Assembly: GCA_964436125.1 (NCBI GenBank)
Contig: CAYTBT010000001.1
Span: 1-64,000 of the forward strand
Reading direction: 5' to 3'
Origin: CAYRFF01 sp964436125
Lineage (GTDB): Bacteria > Bacteroidota > Bacteroidia > Chitinophagales > Saprospiraceae
DNA length: 64,000 nucleotides
Position numbers and translations under genes: made by a program. The notes beneath the pieces are model-generated. The model ran no database searches. It worked only from the letters and a program-made list of their open reading frames with translations, and was not told the DNA's origin. Positions 37,423 through 45,537 of this stretch are shown here, piece by piece. Positions within the stretch are counted from its first letter, which is position 1; every line of letters starts with the position of its first letter.

Positions 37423-38011
37423 TGCTTCTGAATCTTCATAAGTACAACTTCATAAACTATACCGAATTTTCATTCCATCCGATTTTTCCCGAGAGAAAAG
37501 GATTAGGACTTCTCCCGGCATGCAAAAATATAAAATTAATTGCAGATATATCGAAAAATATGCTTTTTCCTCTATAAGAACAGTTTCTTCTACTTTCTGC
37601 TGCTTTTTCTATGGTCTTATATCCACTTTACACATCAGATTCATGAACAAATTTAATCAATTTGCACATATATTTTCAACGGATTGTTTAAAGCGCCCTA
37701 TTGTGCTAGTGGGGTTTTCTTCTGTCTTTATTCACCTTCTCAATAAAATGATAAGATTATGCGTGCTGCTCATATTTCACTGGTCGATAAAAAAGGACAG
37801 GAAATCCACTTAAGCTCGTTTTTGCACACTTACCCGTCTTTTCATTGAAAGGGAAAGGAACTGAACCTCTTATTATAGGGCAAAGGGGGCAAAAGCTGAA
37901 TTGTGTCGGGCTTCTCCATTGCTTTTTCCATCCTCTATTCTAGTAAGCGAGCTCCGCTAATGGTCTCTCCCGGACTTCCTGCTTAGGACTCCGATCTCGT
38001 CGGACTATTCC
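37423..38011. other. Intergenic region between the SprB-repeat gene and the ABC permease
   Basis: No gene recognised. A 97-codon plus-strand frame (37520-37813) has a cysteine/phenylalanine-rich composition with no domain and is probably chance. No strong hairpin seen. Confidence 0.35.
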
Positions 38012-39247
38012 CTATTCATATCTTAGAGATTCAATGGGATCGAGTCGAGCCGCTTTAATGGCAGGATAAAGTCCGGATACGATGCCGGTACCGATACAGA
38101 GAAAAAGTGCTACCAAAATCCAATTCCACGGAATGATAAAATTTCCTCCGGTCAGATAGCTTACTCCATTACCGGCAAAAATGCCCAGGATAATCCCCAG
38201 AAAGCCACCGAATAACGATATAATTACTGCTTCTGTGAGGAATTGGGTACGGATATTCAAGCTTGTGGCTCCTATCGCCTTAATTATACCTATTTCCCTT
38301 GTCCGTTCTGTGACGGAAACAAGCATAATATTCATAAGTCCGATTGCAGCGCCCAGCATAGTAACGATACCGATAATTATCGCGCCTGCCCTCAGTTTAA
38401 CGGTATTTTCTTTAATAATGTCAATAATTGCATTATTGGTGGCGATATCAAAGTCATTTTTTTCTTTAACTTTCAGCCTTCTGACTGAGCGCATGACTCC
38501 GGTTGCTTGGGAGATACCGGATTTCATAAATTCAGCGCCTGGCAATTTAACTTGAATACCGAATTCGGTATTTGCGGAAGCATATAATTGTTTACCCAGG
38601 TAGAGCGGGATCATTACAGAGCGACCTGCATTTCTATTCATACTTGACCCGCGTTTCTCGAGAATTCCTACAACACGCATCTTATAGCTATTTATCCCTA
38701 TCGTTTTCCCCAGGGCATTCTCAGGATTTTTAAAGAGTTCATCAGCGAGTTCCTGTCCTATAACGGAAATGCGCATCGTGGAAAGTGCTTCATCTGCGCT
38801 GAAAAAGCGGCCGTAAGCAATCTGATTTCCGCTCGTGAGCAAGTAATTTTCATCAACAGCATAGACTTGTGTAGTGGGATTGGTTTCGATATCCTTATGA
38901 TGGATAGTAGCACGGCCGGTACACTGGAATGAAACTGACACCGTAGAGGGAAAACGGTAACGCTCCTTGAACTCCAGTGCTTGTCGATAATTTATGATTT
39001 CTGCAGCTTTCTGCACCTTGCCATCTTGTGTACTTTCAAATTCCGCGTCCGATCTTTCGATGCTGAAACTATTTGCCCCAAGGCTGGAGAAATTACTACT
39101 CATAGAATAAATAATGGAATCTATCGCAGTGAGTATGCCGACAAGTGCCATTATCCCAAATGCAATTATCATTAAAGTGAGAAATGCACGGAGCATATTC
39201 CCCTTGATGGATAATAAAGCAAGTTTTATGTTTTCTAGTAAGTTCAT
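38012..39247 (-). CDS. MacB-type ABC transporter permease
   Basis: A 411-residue permease with the MacB architecture. It has an N-terminal membrane helix after a KGNMLRAFLTLMIIAFGI start, a large periplasmic MacB_PCD domain (about 50-275), and three C-terminal helices of the FtsX fold. The conserved ERTREIGIIKAIGA loop lies between helices. It would work with an ATPase subunit, none of which is encoded nearby. The substrate may be a lipid, peptide or lipoprotein and cannot be told. A dispersed motif copy lies at 38570-38581. Confidence 0.92.
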   Translation of the reverse strand: MNLLENIKLALLSIKGNMLRAFLTLMIIAFGIMALVGILTAIDSIIYSMSSNFSSLGANSFSIERSDAEFESTQDGKVQKAAEIINYRQALEFKERYRFPSTVSVSFQCTGRATIHHKDIETNPTTQVYAVDENYLLTSGNQIAYGRFFSADEALSTMRISVIGQELADELFKNPENALGKTIGINSYKMRVVGILEKRGSSMNRNAGRSVMIPLYLGKQLYASANTEFGIQVKLPGAEFMKSGISQATGVMRSVRRLKVKEKNDFDIATNNAIIDIIKENTVKLRAGAIIIGIVTMLGAAIGLMNIMLVSVTERTREIGIIKAIGATSLNIRTQFLTEAVIISLFGGFLGIILGIFAGNGVSYLTGGNFIIPWNWILVALFLCIGTGIVSGLYPAIKAARLDPIESLRYE

Positions 39248-39309
39248 AAGCTGTTAAACAAGGAGCAATATAAAGTATTCAGAATTGATGTGGAAGATTA
39301 TTCGACAAG

Positions 39310-39370
39310 TTTACTTGCCTGGTCTATCAGCATCACTGAAATTGTCGGATATTCAGTTCCGGCAAGTAAA
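39310..39370. repeat. Nested inverted repeat after the CDF gene
   Basis: TTTACTTGCC (39310-39319) pairs with GGCAAGTAAA (39361-39370). Inside it, ACTGAA (39335-39340) pairs with TTCAGT (39352-39357). It sits 2 bp after the transporter stop on the minus strand. There is no long U-tract, so it may be an mRNA 3' hairpin or a protein-binding site. Confidence 0.5.
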
Positions 39371-39372
39371 TC

Positions 39373-40317
39373 TCAGTTATTTCTTTCCTTTAATTTATGT
39401 AATTCTTCCTCGGGTTCTACGTGAATTAAAATGTCACCGATACGGGGAATGCCATCTTGTAATCTATCCCGCAATTCATGTGCAATCCGATGCCCTTCAC
39501 GGACGCTTTTATTCCCTCGGACAATAATATGCAGATCAACATAAAATCGCATGCCCATTTTCCGGATATAACACTTTTCCGTTGCTAGAATCCCGTCCAC
39601 CATCAGCGCCTCTTTCCTTATCTGCGATTCAAGCTCCGGATAGCTCTGTTCATCCATAATTTCCTTAAATGTCGGCATAAAAAGCCTATATGCATTATAT
39701 ATGATGATACAGGCTGCAGCAATGGCTGCAATTTCATCTGCAGCCGCATATTTCTCGCCCCATATCACTGCAGTTCCCACTCCGATTAATGCCGCTAGGG
39801 AGCTTATCGCATCGCTCCGATGGTGCTCCGCATCCGCCATAAGTGAAGTACTGCCGAGTTTACGCGCATAAAATCTACTAAATCGAAAAAAGGCTTCTTT
39901 GGTCAGAATCACAGCGAGAAGAATATATAGAGTGTAAGCAGCCGGTACTACCTGTTCCTGTAAAAGATTTTCAATACTGTTAAAGATGATGATTCCAGCT
40001 GATACTAGCAAAAAACCCACTAACGCAAATGTCGTGACAGACTCAATCCTCCCATGCCCATAAGGGTGTTCCTTATCCGGCGGTTTATGTGCATAGCGCA
40101 GGCCGGCATATACCATAATTGAACCCAATACATCTCCCGTGGACTCTATGGCATCCGCAATAAGCGCGGAACTACTTCCCAAGAATCCCGCAATCCCCTT
40201 TATCGCAGCCAGTATGGCATTGAATATAATCGTCATAAAAATCCAGCGCGTCGATGATTGTGCAATCCTCTCTCTGGAATCCCTTTCACCCGTATTTCTA
40301 TCCTGCTTATGTGCCAT
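39373..40317 (-). CDS. Cation diffusion facilitator transporter
   Basis: A 314-residue CDF-family metal/proton antiporter of the inner membrane, likely exporting Zn2+, Fe2+ or Mn2+. Six membrane helices lie between about 27 and 205. Metal-site motifs are in helices 2 and 5: DAIESTGDV in the first and a HHRSDA pattern in the second (an HxxxD site). The cytoplasmic C-terminal domain (about 220-305) is a ferredoxin-like fold ending in HVEPEEE. The family does not fix metal specificity from sequence alone. Monocistronic in appearance. Confidence 0.93.
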   Translation of the reverse strand: MAHKQDRNTGERDSRERIAQSSTRWIFMTIIFNAILAAIKGIAGFLGSSSALIADAIESTGDVLGSIMVYAGLRYAHKPPDKEHPYGHGRIESVTTFALVGFLLVSAGIIIFNSIENLLQEQVVPAAYTLYILLAVILTKEAFFRFSRFYARKLGSTSLMADAEHHRSDAISSLAALIGVGTAVIWGEKYAAADEIAAIAAACIIIYNAYRLFMPTFKEIMDEQSYPELESQIRKEALMVDGILATEKCYIRKMGMRFYVDLHIIVRGNKSVREGHRIAHELRDRLQDGIPRIGDILIHVEPEEELHKLKERNN

Positions 40318-40497
40318 ACCTTTGCTTCTCCGGCTTCATCATGTCCATTTATACTTAGCTTACGCAAATATCCTGCCGCCTCCGTTCAATAGCTCCAATA
40401 TTAAAACGCTTATAAATCTTCATAGTTCCACTCCTTCTCTCTGATTATACGGTCAATTATGTCAACATTTTCTTCTCATCTTCATTATATCTTAGCA

Positions 40498-40740
40498 ATG
40501 CTACGCAAATTATTCATATTGCCTATAAGATTCTATCAATCAGCAATCTCCCCATTGCTCGGACCGTCCTGTCGCTTTACCCCGACATGCTCTCAATACG
40601 CCTTGGAGGCGATCCAAGAATGGGGCATTTTTAAAGGCACATACCTCGCCACTAAACGCATCCTCAAGTGCCATCCTTGGGGGCCACATGGACATGACCC
40701 TGTTCCACTGAAATCGGATAAGAAACAGCAAGGTGAATAG
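40498..40740 (+). CDS. yidD: Membrane protein insertion efficiency factor
   Basis: An 80-residue YidD with the full signature: RFYQ, SPLLGPSCRFTPTCSQYALEAI, the GTYLATKRILKCHPWGPHGHDPVP end and three conserved cysteines. It aids YidC-dependent membrane protein insertion at the inner membrane. I place the start at ATG 40498 (MLRKLF), since YidD proteins begin there; an in-frame ATG at 40459 would add 13 residues. The start codon lies in a shortened copy of the dispersed motif (GCTACGCAAAT). It is convergent with obgE. Confidence 0.93.
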   Translation: MLRKLFILPIRFYQSAISPLLGPSCRFTPTCSQYALEAIQEWGIFKGTYLATKRILKCHPWGPHGHDPVPLKSDKKQQGE

Positions 40741-40781
40741 CTAGGGATATTACCCAATACGTACAATAATTCTCGGCCTGC

Positions 40782-41795
40782 TTATTCTTCTTCATCGAGA
40801 AGTGGTGTCTGCAACAAGTCCCACAACATATCCTTCAGCTTAGACAGTCCTGTTTCAGCAACTGCGGAAATGAAGATATAAGGCACCTCAAACTCAAATT
40901 CACTAGATAGCATATCCTTTAATTCATCATCGACAAGATCGTATTTGCTGATTGCTATCATCCGTTTCTTGTCGAGGAGTTCCGGATTAAATTTTTCTAG
41001 TTCACTGAGCAAGACTTTATATTCATTGTTAATATCGTCCGTATCGGCCGGAATAACAAAGAGAAGTACGGAGTTACGCTCGATATGCCGTAAAAAGCGA
41101 TGTCCTAGTCCTTTCCCTTTATGTGCGCCTTCGATAATTCCGGGGATATCCGCCATAACAAATGATTGTCCGTCTCTGTATTGCACCATTCCTAGTTGTG
41201 GCCTCAAGGTAGTAAATGGATAGTTTCCTATTTTGGGCTTAGCCGCAGATAAGACAGAAATAAGGGTAGATTTACCGGCATTGGGGAAGCCGACCAGGCC
41301 GACATCCGCCAGAAGTTTTAATTCGATGATTTTCCATTCTGTTTTTCCCGGTTCACCTGGTTGAGAGTATCGTGGAGCTTGATTGGTTGAAGATTTAAAA
41401 TGTGTATTTCCCAATCCTCCGCGGCCACCTTTGAGAAGGATGCACTGCTGGCCATGACTGACTATTTCGCATTCAATTTCACCGCTTTCTACATCGCGCG
41501 CAACAGTTCCGAGTGGCACTTTTAAAATAACATCATCACCATCGGCTCCTGTCTTATTGTTACTACCGCCATTTTCACCACTGCCGGCGATAACATGCTT
41601 GGTATATTTCAGTCCAAGTAAAGTCCATATATTCTCATCACCTTGAAGTATTATATCTCCACCTCGGCCGCCATCTCCGCCATCAGGACCGCCACGCGGT
41701 ATAAATCGAGCTCTATGAAAATGAGAAGATCCGGCTCCTCCTTTACCTGATCTACAACATATCTTTACATAATCAACAAAGTTTTCTGAAGCCAT
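40782..41795 (-). CDS. obgE: GTPase Obg
   Basis: Ribosome-associated GTPase involved in 50S maturation and the stringent response. At 337 residues it has the glycine-rich Obg fold (1-158, with GGPDGGDGGRGG) and a TRAFAC GTPase domain with P-loop GFPNAGKST (169-177), G2/switch I NYPFTTLRP, and G3 ADIPGI followed by GAHKGKGLG. G4 is seen as SKYDLVDD and G5 as ISA. It lacks the C-terminal OCT extension of some homologues. Its start is 21 bp after adk, so they share an operon. Confidence 0.97.
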   Translation of the reverse strand: MASENFVDYVKICCRSGKGGAGSSHFHRARFIPRGGPDGGDGGRGGDIILQGDENIWTLLGLKYTKHVIAGSGENGGSNNKTGADGDDVILKVPLGTVARDVESGEIECEIVSHGQQCILLKGGRGGLGNTHFKSSTNQAPRYSQPGEPGKTEWKIIELKLLADVGLVGFPNAGKSTLISVLSAAKPKIGNYPFTTLRPQLGMVQYRDGQSFVMADIPGIIEGAHKGKGLGHRFLRHIERNSVLLFVIPADTDDINNEYKVLLSELEKFNPELLDKKRMIAISKYDLVDDELKDMLSSEFEFEVPYIFISAVAETGLSKLKDMLWDLLQTPLLDEEE

Positions 41796-41816
41796 AATAG
41801 GAATTACAATGTGTGT

Positions 41817-42392
41817 TTATTCTTCTTCATTAAGGCAGCTTGATAAACGCTCGTGTATTTCCTGGATGGACCCCATGCCATCTATGGTAAATGCCTTATT
41901 TCTCTCCGCATAATACTCATAAACAGGTTTTGTCGTATTTTTATATACATCGATGCGATTGAGAATAATAGATTCATCGAGGTCGTCAGCCCTGCCGGAT
42001 GTTTTTCCTCTATTCTTAATTCTCGCTATAATCTCTTCATCAGTAACATTCAATGCAAGAAGCTTAAATATTTCCGTGTCGATCTCAGCCAGGAGTTTGT
42101 CCAGTGCTTCGGCTTGCTCGATATTCCGTGGAAAGCCGTCAAAGATAAAGCCGCGTGCATCGGGATTCTGTTGTACTTTATTCCGGAGCATACCGACAGT
42201 AACTTCATCGGGAACTAACTCTCCCTTGGCAATATAATCTTTGGCCAATTTTCCTAAGCGAGTATTCTCTTTCATCTCAGACCGGAAGAGATCTCCTGTT
42301 GAAATATGCAGGAGATTAAACCTTTCCTCCAGCATCGCTGCTTGTGTCCCTTTACCAGATCCCGGAGGTCCAAATAATATAATATTTTTCAT
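41817..42392 (-). CDS. adk: Adenylate kinase
   Basis: Converts ATP + AMP to 2 ADP. This is the 191-residue short form without the zinc-binding LID. P-loop GPPGSGKGT (8-16), NMP-binding HISTGDLFR, the GFPRN AMP-binding segment and a short LID NRGKTSGRADD are present. It is located between NlpC/P60 (52 bp upstream) and obgE, in a compact minus-strand operon. Confidence 0.97.
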   Translation of the reverse strand: MKNIILFGPPGSGKGTQAAMLEERFNLLHISTGDLFRSEMKENTRLGKLAKDYIAKGELVPDEVTVGMLRNKVQQNPDARGFIFDGFPRNIEQAEALDKLLAEIDTEIFKLLALNVTDEEIIARIKNRGKTSGRADDLDESIILNRIDVYKNTTKPVYEYYAERNKAFTIDGMGSIQEIHERLSSCLNEEE

Positions 42393-42445
42393 CTATTTCA
42401 ATGTTTACGTATTTCTATCTTATCTACTGACTACAATAATACAGA

Positions 42446-43150
42446 TTATTTATCAGATATCGCAACTTTGGGCTCAGCCGTGCCTATAATGTTGACAGCA
42501 TACAGTATACGTGACCTCCAATATCTTGATTTTAAGACATCTTGTATCATTACTCCCCTTGATGAAGAAGCATGAATGACATAAAGTTCATGATTTTTAT
42601 TGGACACTATGATCCCTACATGCTGAATATGCCTTCCCTTGCCAAAGAAGATTAAATCTCCTTTCTGTGCATCTTTGATCTTTATCCGTTTTCCCTGCCT
42701 GGATTGAAATCGGGTGGTACGAGCTAGCTCTACTCCTACGTCCCGCATACAATACTGAGTAAAACCACTGCAATCAAATCTCCCAGGACCGTCTCCTCCG
42801 TATTTGTATGGTGTTCCTAGATATTTTTTTGCCTCTTCTATTACCTCAAAACGTGCTTTGACTTCTATACTTCTGCTATCATTTGCGGAAGCTAATGCCT
42901 TCTCTGGAAGCCCTTCATTATTCTTGAGGATTTCTTCTCCATCCGTATTATCTGTACCGGAAACAAAGCTCTCTTCTGCATTTCCTATCTCATCCTCCTG
43001 AATAAGCCATGCGTCTTGCGACTCCTCCCGAGCAATCTCGCCTTGCGTCATCCTGCTCCGATTAAGCGTGTAATCAATGCCCTTCCGCTGTACAGAACAA
43101 GCTGAAAATAAGGTAATTATTATGAGACCAAGCAGCGTATTTTTACTCAT
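42446..43150 (-). CDS. NlpC/P60 lipoprotein peptidase
   Basis: A 234-residue cell-wall endopeptidase. The lipoprotein signal has lipobox FSAC with C18. An acidic, low-complexity linker (about 35-95) precedes the NlpC/P60 domain, with catalytic C127 in RFDCSGF, H177 in HVGII and a third polar residue H193 in VIHASSSRG. It cleaves peptidoglycan stem peptides from the outer leaflet or periplasm. A dispersed motif lies at 42881-42892, in the linker. Confidence 0.92.
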   Translation of the reverse strand: MSKNTLLGLIIITLFSACSVQRKGIDYTLNRSRMTQGEIAREESQDAWLIQEDEIGNAEESFVSGTDNTDGEEILKNNEGLPEKALASANDSRSIEVKARFEVIEEAKKYLGTPYKYGGDGPGRFDCSGFTQYCMRDVGVELARTTRFQSRQGKRIKIKDAQKGDLIFFGKGRHIQHVGIIVSNKNHELYVIHASSSRGVMIQDVLKSRYWRSRILYAVNIIGTAEPKVAISDK

Positions 43151-43224
43151 AAGCGTCTATTAAATGAATTCAACTCGTAAAACTAGAGTGATGACTGGTT
43201 TTATGTAAATTCAAGGACATGATA

Positions 43225-43276
43225 GACAGTTCATAGCCTTCTTCTTTCTTATCGAAGGCTATGCCCTGTCTTTTTT
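43225..43276 (+). terminator. Strong orphan terminator on the plus strand
   Basis: GACAG (43225-43229) pairs with CTGTC (43266-43270), and inside it CATAGCCTTC (43232-43241) pairs perfectly with GAAGGCTATG (43254-43263). Six T's follow immediately. No plus-strand gene lies upstream within 2 kb, so it must end an unannotated or antisense RNA. Alternatively it acts on the minus strand as a hairpin without a U-tract. Confidence 0.65.
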
Positions 43277-43313
43277 CCAATTTTGGCACAAATTATGAAA
43301 TTTTATAATATAT

Positions 43314-44093
43314 TCATAATTCATCTTCAATTACATAGCTATCTTTATCGATGAGAAAAGGGTGAGACTCCCTGAATTTCAATAGTTTATCGTGGTTCAG
43401 ACTAGCCTGAATTATTCCCGTGGCATCACCTCTTTCAGCAATTGTTCTGCCACGATAATCGAGAAGCATGGAATTTCCCCCATAATATAAATTATTTCCA
43501 TCGGTACCTATGCGATTCAATCCGAGGATATAGGCTTGGTTTTCTATTCCTCTAGCTTGAAGCAAATGTTGCCAGGCATATTTACGCACTGCGGGCCAGC
43601 AGGCTACATTCAGAAGCAAATCATAATTTTCCACGTTCCGCGACCATACCGGAAACCGAAGGTCATAACAGATGCTGAGAAATATCTTCCAGCCTTTATA
43701 TTCAATAATTTTACGTTTATTCCCCGCTGAAAAGTGCTTGTGCTCTTCTCCCATTGAGAATAAATGCCGCTTATCGTAGTGATGATGTCTTCCACTCGGC
43801 TCTACAAAATACCCTCTGTTAAAATACTCTCTATCTTCTTGTACAATGACGCTTCCATAAAGGGCAATTCCCGTTTCACCGGCAATTTCTTTCATCCAAT
43901 GCAAGCAATGATTATCATCGTCAGAACATTCTTTAACATTCATCGTGAATCCAGTGCTAAACATTTCAGGTAAAGCAATCAAATCAATAGGTGTATTCAT
44001 GGACCTTATTATATCCTCGAGATAGGCCAAGTTCTCCTCAGGATCTTCCCATGCAATATCGTATTGGATAGCAGCTATATTCAAATCTTTCAT
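43314..44093 (-). CDS. Carbon-nitrogen hydrolase, omega-amidase-like
   Basis: Nitrilase-superfamily amidase of 259 residues. The Glu-Lys-Cys triad is E43 (LPEMFS), K108 (YDKRHLF) and C142 (SICYDLRFP). The QARGIENQAYILGLNRIGTDG segment follows. The sequence resembles YafV/omega-amidase, which repairs deaminated glutamine and removes toxic keto-amides. It stands alone on the minus strand; the strong hairpin region at 43225-43276 follows its stop. Confidence 0.9.
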   Translation of the reverse strand: MKDLNIAAIQYDIAWEDPEENLAYLEDIIRSMNTPIDLIALPEMFSTGFTMNVKECSDDDNHCLHWMKEIAGETGIALYGSVIVQEDREYFNRGYFVEPSGRHHHYDKRHLFSMGEEHKHFSAGNKRKIIEYKGWKIFLSICYDLRFPVWSRNVENYDLLLNVACWPAVRKYAWQHLLQARGIENQAYILGLNRIGTDGNNLYYGGNSMLLDYRGRTIAERGDATGIIQASLNHDKLLKFRESHPFLIDKDSYVIEDEL

Positions 44094-44469
44094 AGGTCAC
44101 ATTTATTTTCATTTTTTCAATCGGATAGGAGAATCACAAGATACATAAAATATGGCTGGACATCAATAAGCTTAATTCTCTGTTGTATGTTTAAATCGCT
44201 TGTATGTTTAAAATAGCTAAGCAAAATCTTCAGAGCTGGCTGTTGCTTGGTCACAATGGCATAAGATCTCTGTATTTCTATGTTTCTAGATTTCTTTTTG
44301 ACTTATATGACTTCGGTAAAGCTTATTTCTATCACAGTTTCAATTCATATACTGCACACTATTGTCAAATACTAGATATGACTTGACCGATTCAAATCAA
44401 TAATTTTTCACTGAATTCATAGAGAAATCGCAACATTCAGGGAGTGCTATACTTTCATATAATTGAAAT
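44094..44469. other. Divergent intergenic region with a direct repeat
   Basis: Non-coding between the C-N hydrolase (minus) and lpxK (plus). TTGTATGTTTAAA occurs twice with 17-bp periodicity (44183-44195 and 44200-44212), about 90 bp upstream of the hydrolase start and 260 bp from lpxK. It may be an operator; otherwise nothing recognised. Confidence 0.4.
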
Positions 44470-45537
44470 ATGTTCAGAAATCGCGTCATACAGATATTAC
44501 TTTCCCCCTTTTCTCTATTGTACGGAATAGGTGTTTCTATCCGGAATTTCTTATATTCCGTGAAGCTCTTAAAAGCAGTTAAATTTTCTGTTCCTACAAT
44601 CTCTATCGGAAATATTACCGTAGGGGGAACGGGAAAAACTCCCCACATAGAATATCTTATCCGGCTTCTCCAAGATTACATCAACGTAGGGACCATGAGT
44701 CGTGGATATGGGCGGAAAACCAGCGGATTTAAGATGGTACAACGCACTTCAACAGCCAGGGAAGTAGGAGATGAACCGCTACAATTCAAACTAAAATTTC
44801 CGCACCTTCCGGTTTCTGTTGCTGAAAGTAGAGCATTGGGCATTCCCGATCTTCTCGGAAGAAATCCACAGATAAATACCATTCTTCTCGATGATGCTTT
44901 TCAGCACTTATCCGTAACTCCGCATATTAATATCCTTTTAACTACCTACGAGAGGCCTTATTTTAAAGATTTTTTAATGCCTAGCGGCAGATTGAGGGAA
45001 TGGCCCTCAGGAGCGATGAGGGCCGACGCTATTATCCTCACAAAGTGTCCCCGGGATATGACGCGAGAAGAACGAGAGAAATGGATTGAAGAAATTGATC
45101 CCACGCCGAGTCAGTCGGTCTTTTTCTCAACGATGATTTATGGCAATCCTTACTCTTTTTTCAATAGTCAAGAAAGAATAAGCTTAGAATCATTGGATGG
45201 GGTCGTCTTATTGACAGCAATTGCCGATAGCAATAAGCTTGAGCAACGCATCCGAGAAAATGTCGATACAACACTGGTTATGGAATTTGAGGATCATCAT
45301 TATTTTACTTCCTATGAAGTCACCAGGGCAATCAATAATTTCAAGTCCTTAGAAGCTGATAATAAGGTTCTCCTGACAACAGAAAAGGATGCAATGCGGC
45401 TTATTCCATTCAGGAATGAACTGAGAAAAAATAATGTTCCTGTATTCCTTTTGCCTATTCAAGTCAAGTTTCTCTTTCAAGAAATACATAACTTTGACGA
45501 TTATATTAAATCAGAATTATTGAAAATCAAGGTATGA
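44470..45537 (+). CDS. lpxK: Tetraacyldisaccharide 4'-kinase
   Basis: Inner-membrane kinase phosphorylating the 4' position of the lipid A precursor. In 355 residues it has an N-terminal membrane-binding helix (about 8-28), the P-loop VGGTGKT (51-57) preceded by ISIGN, and the SRGYGRK and DDAFQH elements of the catalytic core. An E-D-H-H segment lies near residue 277 and LLTTEKDAMR near the end. Its stop codon overlaps the start of the RemB-like gene (ATGA), so they are co-translated. Confidence 0.95.
   Translation: MFRNRVIQILLSPFSLLYGIGVSIRNFLYSVKLLKAVKFSVPTISIGNITVGGTGKTPHIEYLIRLLQDYINVGTMSRGYGRKTSGFKMVQRTSTAREVGDEPLQFKLKFPHLPVSVAESRALGIPDLLGRNPQINTILLDDAFQHLSVTPHINILLTTYERPYFKDFLMPSGRLREWPSGAMRADAIILTKCPRDMTREEREKWIEEIDPTPSQSVFFSTMIYGNPYSFFNSQERISLESLDGVVLLTAIADSNKLEQRIRENVDTTLVMEFEDHHYFTSYEVTRAINNFKSLEADNKVLLTTEKDAMRLIPFRNELRKNNVPVFLLPIQVKFLFQEIHNFDDYIKSELLKIKV

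Noticed and set aside
37520..37813. 97-codon plus-strand frame
   Set aside because: No recognisable fold, phenylalanine/isoleucine-rich in AT-rich spacer DNA.
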